From: Ilyonectria destructans
Lineage: Eukaryota; Ascomycota; Sordariomycetes; Hypocreales; Nectriaceae
Length of the DNA: 64,000 bases
Assembly (NCBI GenBank): GCA_020740775.1
Contig: JAHEWK010000001.1
Coordinates: forward strand, 992,001 to 1,056,000
Reading direction: 5' to 3'
Within the stretch, counting starts at the first letter, position 1; each line of letters begins with the position of its first letter. The notes under the pieces are model-generated. The model was given only the letters and a program-made list of their open reading frames with translations. It searched no databases and was not told where the DNA came from. Both the position numbers and the translations under genes were made by a program. Positions 56,039 to 64,000 of the stretch are shown piece after piece.

Positions 56039-59000
56039 CGCGAGCGAAGTCGGAAGATTGTTTTCTGGCTGATGGTCTTCCCTGTGGGACAATTTGACAT
56101 GAATTTAGTGATGAAACGATATCTTCTGCGTTGAATGATATCAGGAAGGGAACCGCAGAGGGATTCAAATGGTTTCAGTGCTCGGGCTTCCACCCATCAG
56201 AAAGTGCACTTTACACCGACTATCTTGCTTGATAAGAATTACAAAATAGGTTATCCGAGATGAGCCGCCAAGTCATTGTGGCTTACCGGTGTGCGTAGCT
56301 CGGGCCTTGCCCGAGTCGATCAATCTTGGTTTCGTATCTCAAAGCATCTAATCCTACTAGCATCCCAGCTAAGACTATGTGACAGGTCAGTTACGGCTCT
56401 CCTCTCAATCCAAAGCAACGAATCACCGTGAAAGACCTTCACCGCCATTGTCAACCCTGCTGGAAAGCTCGCGACGGCCAATTGGTGCCTCTTCCCACTA
56501 TCCGGTACACCTGGGCAAGCGTGCATATTCGGCTCCCCGGCGACTGTCTCATGGCCCGCGAGTGGATATCTAGGAGCGGGGTGCAGGAAGGCGATGCTGA
56601 CTTGCAGAAACGAAACCCTCCAGACACATCGACCTTACCATCAAGTTCCAGTGACTCGCTACACATGCACCGGCTTGCCAGGCCGGCTGACCGAGGGCGG
56701 GGCACGAAGAAGAAAGTGATGAAACCAAGCACTAGTTCGCCTTGATAAGAACGCTTTGATCTCGTTAAGATCCTTCATTGGATGCATTTTCATTCACCGG
56801 TTGCTACCGGATGCACCACCGTGGAGGTCGCCGAGCAGCTGGAGAGATGCGAGCCTGATCCGTTACCTAGTGCTGACACGGTCTCTTTGCTTTTCCTTTC
56901 TTTTCTTTTGCGAAAATCCCTTCCAAGAGAGTTAGAGCTGCTCCCAGTGGAATTCAGTGATTTTTGTGAAGCATGAAGCCTTGTTACAATTTCTTCCCAG
57001 TATTTCACTACGAGTCCAGTTGCGGTGCCCCATTGTTGGACTACAACTTCTAGCCTGTGAACCAGAGCCAACATATCCCACTACACTATCCCGCAGCACA
57101 ACACGGCCCGTGAGGGGTATGGAAAATGCCAAGAGTGAGACAAATATGTGTCACGAGCGATATGATGGATCGCACATTCCCTCCATTCACCTTACCATAC
57201 GCATCTGCCGGCATAAAGTGGCGAAGAACGGCTGGAGGTCCTGATTCGTAATGCATAACGCCATAGTTTAGCTCGATCAAACGAGTACCCATATAATAAG
57301 CCACGAACGATCGGGATCCGAAAATGGTTTCCCCGGTTTCGCATGTCTCGAATCCTGGCGGTTGCAACATCAGCCTTCCCCAGATTGTGTCCGGTCAATC
57401 TAGATATCGGGATAGTATACCGCACCCCATAAATATAAAAGATACATTATGCACCCTTTACAAATGGGCGAAGAGTCACACGTCGTGGCAAGAATAGGAG
57501 CGAGGAACCTGCCTTGCTTCCTCTCTGGCTAATAAACGTCTCCAATTGCTGATCTCATTGTCATGCATGATGAGTTGTCAGAGGTAAGCACATTATGCAC
57601 GCCCAAATGAAACATGGCTTGGGGAGGCGCACAGGAGCATCCACCATAGCTTTTGCCTATTGGCTCCAATATGAGCCTCTTTTCAGCTCGGGGAGTTATA
57701 TACAACTTTATCACAATATTTTACGCTGGTTTTCATGTATATGTGATTGATCGTCCATGGCGCAAAGGTTGCGTGTGGGTCTCGCCTCCCTGTTCTTCTT
57801 TCGGCAGACTACTCACTTGTCAGTTGTCATATCTTCCAAAGCCACCCAAGCCACCAACAAGATAAATGGTGTGACCTACCAATGAGGATTGGCGATAATT
57901 CTTTGTTCTTATTGTAAGCTAGCTACACTGCCACGAAAGATGTGGCTGCATCAGGCTGGACAGGTGGCTACTATGGTGGACACTAAGCATGGGAAGTCCT
58001 CACAAGTCAGATTTCATTCCTCAAGTTTCTTCTTCTACTGGCACAACGCTAGCATTCTACCAACAAAGCATCATAAAATTCTCAGCCACCATATTTGTTG
58101 CCGTCCCGAAGTACGCGGCATTTATTGTGCTAATCGCCCGGCAGGGTAAGACCGATATCCACAGCAAGTTGTGTCTCCTTCGCAGCCCTGATGGTCGAGG
58201 CAATACTGAGCCGAAGCATCCATCGCCTTCATGTTCGTGATCTTAAAGGCAGAAGAGGGAATTTCCTGGAGCAAGCCTGATGTTCCGGGATCCCTGGTTT
58301 ACTCGGTCACTTGAACATATATTCCTTGAGCTTGACAAGTGCCACCAAAGTCAGGCTCACCAACTTCCAGCACAATTAGTAATACAGAGTGATAACCCGA
58401 TTTAATCCCGGGCCAAAGCGTCGGATGTGAGACTGGTTGACAAACTATGTGTAAGTGGCGTCGTGGCGGGTTATCAGGCTCTGGACGTAGTCCTATAGCG
58501 ACGGATTCAACGGCCTTGGCGTTGAGTCGAAGTTTTTACCGCAAGCCTCACAAGGTCGCATCATGACAGCGTTTCGTGGGGGTCGATTGTTCCGGTACAA
58601 TTGATCTGCATCCATTCTGGCCAAAGTGCTGCCAATAACAACATCGGCCCGACGCCCAGTACTTTGCCGTTGTTACAATGCATATTTGTCAAACTCATCC
58701 ATTCCCGGGCTTCAATACCGCCACACACGTTCAACCAACTCCGCACTTTCAGCATCCTTCATGTGAGGCAGAACGACTCGTCACACCGCCTGCACACATA
58801 CGTCCGTTTTCTATTGTCTCCTCCACACGATTCAGCAATCACAGCTGATCTAATTCGCCGTTCTTGCGCGCTATTTACAATATTGCATGCAAGCCCCGTT
58901 ACTTTTTCGTCACACATGCATATATACGCCCGTACGCACGCCCAGTCCAGACAATAGCACGGGATGCTCTTTCTCTGGAAATTATGTATATGACAAGTCA

Positions 59001-62000
59001 GGCTGAGACATTCTGCATGATGACTTGGCACTACCCCAGGGATGCAAAGGCAAACTAAATTGACCTGTCAATTCAAAGATGCCGAAGTGTGATGAAAGAG
59101 AAGAGATGCGTCTCGTAGCACGATCAGCGTGATCATGCTGCATCTGGTTCAAAGGGACTGTCACTTATCAATTGAAGACACCCAATATGTACAACGCACC
59201 AATCTCAATCCCAAGCCTCATTTGTTCCCCAACATCGTTTCCGCCAGGATTGATTGTCGGATCTGACCGACAAAGTCAGCGGTCTAGCTATTGTCGGAAG
59301 TATGGTTTGGAAGCTGTCCCCTCATCTCAATCTGTCATGGGGATCTATCTTCACCATCCTTCATTTACCTTTCCCTTACCCCAACAGATAAACTTCTCAT
59401 CAATATTTCAGCAATTCTCGAGAAAATCAGCGAGCCTTCTTGTTCTGGATGGATACGGTTCAGCAAGGGCAGACTCGCGCAGTTAACTTCTTCTCTGTTC
59501 AATTGATGTCGAATTTCACGAAAACCACGGCATTGCGCTTCTTTAGAATGCAAATGGTCATGACACGCGTCCTCGTCGCCTTTGTCACTACACTGCCAGT
59601 AAGTCCATTCCGTTCGCGCCCCAAGACCCCTGTCAAGCGTCACAGGGCCAAGATGCCTCCTTTGTCGTGGTCTACAATTTTTAGAATAGCCACTCTCTGA
59701 ATTTGCAGCACAATGGAAAGAACGACATCCATATTGCTAGTTCTGTGATCGTTGTTGTTTCAATTCTTCTCGATAGACCATTTTCTAGGTCCATCACCGT
59801 AATTGTTGATTCCGGGGGTTGTCAGGGGGTTTCAAGTCACAGGCTTCCAACGTGTCTTTATGTTTATCAGGAGCTCCTCCGACTCCATTCCCATTACTTC
59901 GTGTGCTATATGATCTTCGACAATCGTTTTCATCGAACCCATTTTCTAGTGTCGCAAATTTCCCCTCCATCTCCAATACTCTGTCTGCTCTATATAACAG
60001 ATATCTGCCAGGAAGATCAGATACATCGCTTCGGGTATACAGCTGGCATCTGCCGTTTACAACTGAACATATCCCTCAAAGTAACGCCGAACTTCTGGGT
60101 CGAGACATCCGTCGGATTCTTGATTGCGTAACCGTAAGTAACTTTACCCTTGACCTGGATAAGTCAGACTTAATCTCCCTCACACGGACTAAGTCAAACG
60201 AGGCCCAAGAAGCAGGGGTCTCTGCCTCAGAGCATTACTTCTCTATTTTCCCAGCAAGAGCTGATTCTGTTATTTAGGCACTTAGTTTAACCAGATATTG
60301 CAATTTACAGAGTATGTTAAGAGACGAGTATGGCATGCTAGATTTGCTTCTAGCCACCTACGGAGCCTAGCCAACACACAACAAGATCGCCGAACCGGAT
60401 CCCTTAGAAAGGCAGCTCTGACTTGCATACCGCCGAGCCTGGTGTATTATGCAGAAGTCTAGTATGAAGCTTCGGCTACCATAGATAAAGAAACAGAGGC
60501 CAGTAAAATGGCTGTCCAAACTTTAAAAACTAAAACTCCTACGTAGAAATCAGCTGCCTCTAACAACTCGGATCGTCAACTGAGCTCGGCAGCAAGTTCG
60601 ATAATTCTCTGACCCATGCCGTCCAGGTACATGAATGCATCGATTCGAGCGGGCCTTGTGATGTTTTTAGGTCGTGAATAAGACGAGTATGGCACCGAGT
60701 GTTTCAAAACCCGATGTATCCTCAGACAAGGTTATGAGTGTTCGACGAGTTAAAACTCGATTTCCACAACCACGATCGTGAATAGGGGCAACGATTAGAG
60801 AATTTAGTGCAGAGGTACCGCTTTGATCTCTATCAAACACAGCCCTGAGGCTAGTTTCAAAGCATCCACCAAAAGCCATTCGTTCAAAATGCCAGATCGC
60901 TAAGTGAGGTCCGAATTTTAGCCATGGTGGGAGGTCCAGCAACAACCAGACCAAGAATATTTCACGATGCCGATTTTGCTCGTCTGACCGACTTGGCAGA
61001 TGAAAGGAATTATCCACGATCGTAATTAAGGAATAGGTGTGTCGTTAACTTGAATTAGACTGTTCGTAGAGCGCGAATTTGGGATGACTCTAGGTTGCAT
61101 AAGGAACCAGCTGAGTGTGTCGATGATCTCACCACGAACTCTACCAGCCGTCCCACCCTAGTTGACGTAGATCTGGGCCTGAAACTTCTGATCAACTTAC
61201 CCGTAAAAACGTCCATGGGGATTTCGATGGCGGGTATGTTTTGGGGTTTCCTAGCAAGTGTGGGTTTCAGGTTGCCAAAGATGAGGGAGGTATATAGCAT
61301 AGATTTCGCCATCATGATGATCAAAAACTTGAACGGGGCTTGAATTCGGCCGTAAGAGGATTTCCCTCATTCTGTATGAAGTGTGGGCGTGCTTATGTTG
61401 TTAGTCAGGGGTCCCTCCTCATTGATACCCTGTCTAATCCACGGACAGAACTTCTTGAACTTGAGCTAGAGTCAGGGGCATGCGCACTACCGGAGCCCAT
61501 CGAAACATATTTTGGGCAAAAACCTGGTCACGACACTCTCTTACCGCCCAGTAGCTAAATCAAACATCGCGGCGAGGTCTGTAGGCATGTCTAACAGAGT
61601 TTGCTTCATACCACTGTATTCTTGTCGAGGACGTATGCCATGAATAGTCATAGCAGCCTATGTGAACCTAATGATCGCGACAGTGTTCAACAACAAGTCT
61701 CGTAAACTAGTAAAGAAATCGCCCGGAAAGTGAATGCTGACATTCCCTCTTCTTCCACACGATTGCATTAAGGTTTATCTCGACCAAGCCGTAATGGTAA
61801 AAGCTCAACTCATTTGTCGCTTGTTGGCGTGAATTATGTCCTCCGCGTATGTTATGATAGCCTCACTGGGGTTGTTGATATTAGCATTGCTATTCGAACA
61901 CAGGTCCAAGTCCCTTCAGTTAAACCCACCCTCGGACAAATCAATGTACCAAGATATACAGTCAAAGAGTACATATTAGGCCTTAGGTCTACCTGTATCA

Positions 62001-62979
62001 ACAAATCTTACTTGATAAACATCATAAATCTTACCTGAAATATAATACAAATGACCATAGGGGATAAATACCCAGACTGGGGGGATACAAATTCTATTTC
62101 TTAGACACCTGTATTTATGTTACTAACGAGCTTATTGCCGATGTCTCCGGTGCCTATATCGTTGTTTAAGCCCCGGGCGCTCGGCAATATCGGTGCGGAT
62201 GTCACTTTCAGGAGGACTGCGAAGAGATTTCTCTGTAGATATCTTTCTCACTCATAAGAATAGTAGCCAAGAGATGATCATGATCCTCAGCATCCCTATG
62301 GGGTATCCATTTTGATGGCTGAAGCTGGAGACACGTCTCAGGTCGCATAAGGTCGTGATATGGGCTGCAGGTATATCGCAAGCCCGAAAAGTGAAGTCTG
62401 AACCTGTCTGTGTGAGGCGGACCCGGCATTACTTCAAGCGTCAACCTCTATAATGGGAAACAATGGTAAGAAGCACGATTGAGAGAAGATCGACGTTTGT
62501 AGCTGAGGAGCGATCCACTTTATTTATCTGCTTCGCTGCTATTTTAAGCTTGTCGCCCTCCCTGAGCGTTCGCTAGTGTGGTCATATGTAAGTATCCTCG
62601 GAGTCAACCTGTTACAAATATAAGTATTTTCTTGTACGAAGCTCGAGCACCCATTTAGTTAATGAAATGAGGGTCACCCAGCTTTTGTACTAATTTATCT
62701 GCAGGCACAAGTATACTTCAATATTTTCCCAATCGCGGCCTATTTACCACTCAGCGACTCTCCTTCGTACAAGAAACATTCTCTGGGGTACGCTTTTGAG
62801 CCCCCCTAGAAATGGCACTATCGAATGCTGCATTGAATTGGTGTGCTTGACGTGGTGGTCTCGAACCGAGCTGAAAGTTCAGCTGATACCGTCAAAATAC
62901 AAAACTGCGAGACAACCCCGCCCTTCGCATGAGCCAAGATTTCTCCACAGCCATACATTTACTTCTTCAGTTATAAGTC
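56039..62979. other. 6.9-kb region without supportable genes
   Basis: Base composition is ordinary, unlike the AT-rich element tracts. Frames up to about 150 codons occur on both strands but show no domain, signal peptide or splice logic. Two were weighed: a 116-codon minus frame at 60667-61017 and a plus frame ending at 61343. I see no tandem repeats, tRNA or element ends. Confidence 0.45.
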
Positions 62980-64000
62980 ATGTCAGACCCTATCACAGCC
63001 TCAATAGAGATCGGCATCTCAGCCATCAAAGCCGGTGCTGCGATCGCGACTTGGTGGGAAGTGAGGCAGACGAACAAACGCGAAGGTGGACCAGGAGCGC
63101 CCAGTGGAAGGGGAGCCTCGCTGGACGAGATCTTCTTGGTCTTCTCCTCTTTGGGCCAGCGGCTCATGGCGCTAGATGTCATCAACTACGACGCATTGCC
63201 GCAGGCCCTCGCAGCTGTCAAGGTGGCAGTGGAGACTTCCGATGATGATCTTGCTTATGAACTAGGTCGCCTCGATCCAATTCTGCAATATCTTGTTGCT
63301 TGCGCCTTCGTATTCTGCGCCGCGTGTCATCCCATGTCGATTTACTATGGATACGGCTGTGGAGTCATGAACGACACAACGTGGGCCAATCCTGAGCACA
63401 GATCGAGTTGGAACATAGACATCGATCAAGCAATTGCCTACTTGAAGAGCATTCCACACCCCTGGAAATTGCTCAAGAAGTCACCATCTCAGATCGGCAA
63501 GACCGAGCCCTTCTATGAGCAGTGTGACAAGAAGTCGATGAAGTTGATTCAGGGCATTTACACGGATCTGTTCAAGCAGTGTGAGAAGCACGGATATCCT
63601 CAGCCACTACCTCCGAATGACAACATCAAAATCGGCACTTGGGCGATACCATTCGCAACCTATGGCGGCACGTCTATATACGCCGACCATGGCCATAACG
63701 TTTCAGCAGCACTGGCTTGGCAACAAGACCCGGGCCGTTTTCTGTACGCCTGGACCGTTGGCGAGCACGCCGATCTTCGACCTGGACAGGCCATTCTGCT
63801 CCAGGAGGATCATATCGGAGCCTTGGCAGCTTGGCTCGAGGGGCTGAACGGAATCACATTCAAGGTTCTCTTGGATTCGGAGCTGGACTGGAGTAAAATC
63901 AAGCTCAAGTCGTCGGCAAAGAAGTATTTGATGGCACAGACCGGAAACGAGCATGGAATTAGGAACGTGCCCGATGTCATTGTACGAAATCCCGACCCTA
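62980..64000 (+). CDS. Unknown protein, open to the right edge
   Basis: The frame from the ATG at 62980 (MSDPITASIEIGISAIKAG) stays open for 340 codons to the window edge, too long to be chance at this composition, so this is a real gene cut by the boundary. I do not recognise the family. The start is an amphipathic helix (AIKAGAAIATWWEVRQ). A basic Gly-rich linker (KREGGPGAPSGRGAS) leads to helical LDEIFLVFSSLGQRL and LPQALAAVKVAVETS. Then comes a hydrophobic Cys-containing stretch, LVACAFVFCAACHPMS, followed by Trp- and His-rich mixed sequence (IPHPWKLLKKSPS, YADHGHNVSAALAWQQ, GQAILLQEDHIGALAAWLE). No signal peptide is visible. The upstream leader (CAGCCATACATTTAC, then ATAAGTC) is compatible with a promoter-proximal start. 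Confidence 0.7.
   Translation, partial: MSDPITASIEIGISAIKAGAAIATWWEVRQTNKREGGPGAPSGRGASLDEIFLVFSSLGQRLMALDVINYDALPQALAAVKVAVETSDDDLAYELGRLDPILQYLVACAFVFCAACHPMSIYYGYGCGVMNDTTWANPEHRSSWNIDIDQAIAYLKSIPHPWKLLKKSPSQIGKTEPFYEQCDKKSMKLIQGIYTDLFKQCEKHGYPQPLPPNDNIKIGTWAIPFATYGGTSIYADHGHNVSAALAWQQDPGRFLYAWTVGEHADLRPGQAILLQEDHIGALAAWLEGLNGITFKVLLDSELDWSKIKLKSSAKKYLMAQTGNEHGIRNVPDVIVRNPDP

Noticed and set aside
60667..61017. 116-codon minus-strand frame (DLPPWLKFGPHLAIWHFE)
   Set aside because: Looks somewhat protein-like, but has no known domain, no splice partner and no neighbour evidence; left out rather than guessed.

Overview
The window is nuclear DNA of a filamentous ascomycete (Pezizomycotina). 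Genes carry short GT-AG introns of about 47-130 bp with CTAAC/CTGAC branch points. The families are typical of moulds: NACHT-ankyrin NLR-like protein, Pth11-type receptor with CFEM ectodomain, CFEM-GPI protein, siderophore-type MFS, RTA1, Zn2Cys6 regulator and GH24 lysozyme. Several AT-rich tracts and C-to-T nonsense changes look like repeat-induced point mutation (RIP). Genus cannot be fixed from sequence alone. I found no tRNA, rRNA or CRISPR.

Layout. 1-3753: an NLR-like pseudogene (Helo_like_N, NACHT, ankyrin) on the minus strand, with four in-frame stops and a 1.4-kb insertion inside a 47-bp intron. 4.6-8.4 kb: a GNAT acetyltransferase, a secreted GH24 lysozyme and a frameshifted four-TM protein. 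8.4-13.5 kb: gene-poor, with a 211-bp MITE and several minisatellites. 13.5-14.4 kb: an unknown two-exon gene. 15.1-16.4 kb: a RIP-decayed inverted-repeat element related to the one in the NLR intron. 16.5-18.3 kb: an F-box/ankyrin gene whose intron carries a 594-bp retroposon. 21-24 kb: a Pth11-like receptor and an NmrA-family reductase. 24.3-24.8 kb: another MITE. 25.8-30.6 kb: a CVNH-like secreted protein, then a siderophore-type MFS and a CFEM-GPI protein transcribed divergently around a palindromic double ATCAGATAA (iron-regulatory GATA factor) site. 31.7-42.1 kb: a membrane protein, a Myb/SANT-like protein, an RTA1 protein and an 11-exon sterol-glucosyltransferase-like gene. 42.6-47.2 kb: a 1339-aa protein with two ubiquitin-like folds, a zinc-finger-like motif and a CorA-type membrane tail. 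48.7-50.2 kb: a Zn2Cys6 regulator pseudogene whose 3' half is RIP-like, followed by a second copy of the retroposon. 51.3-56.0 kb: a nucleotidyltransferase, a D-serine dehydratase and a 2OG-Fe(II)-type protein lacking its metal ligands. 56.0-63.0 kb: no supportable gene. 62,980 to the right edge: an unknown open gene.

The least expected signal is the pair of retroposons at 17.5-18.1 kb and 50.3-50.7 kb. They share a ~350-bp A-tailed 3' part (about 97% identical by eye) but have unrelated 5' parts, and each is bounded by a perfect target-site duplication of 14 or 18 bp. This suggests template switching by a LINE-type reverse transcriptase. The best functional module is the divergent iron pair (siderophore MFS and CFEM-GPI protein).
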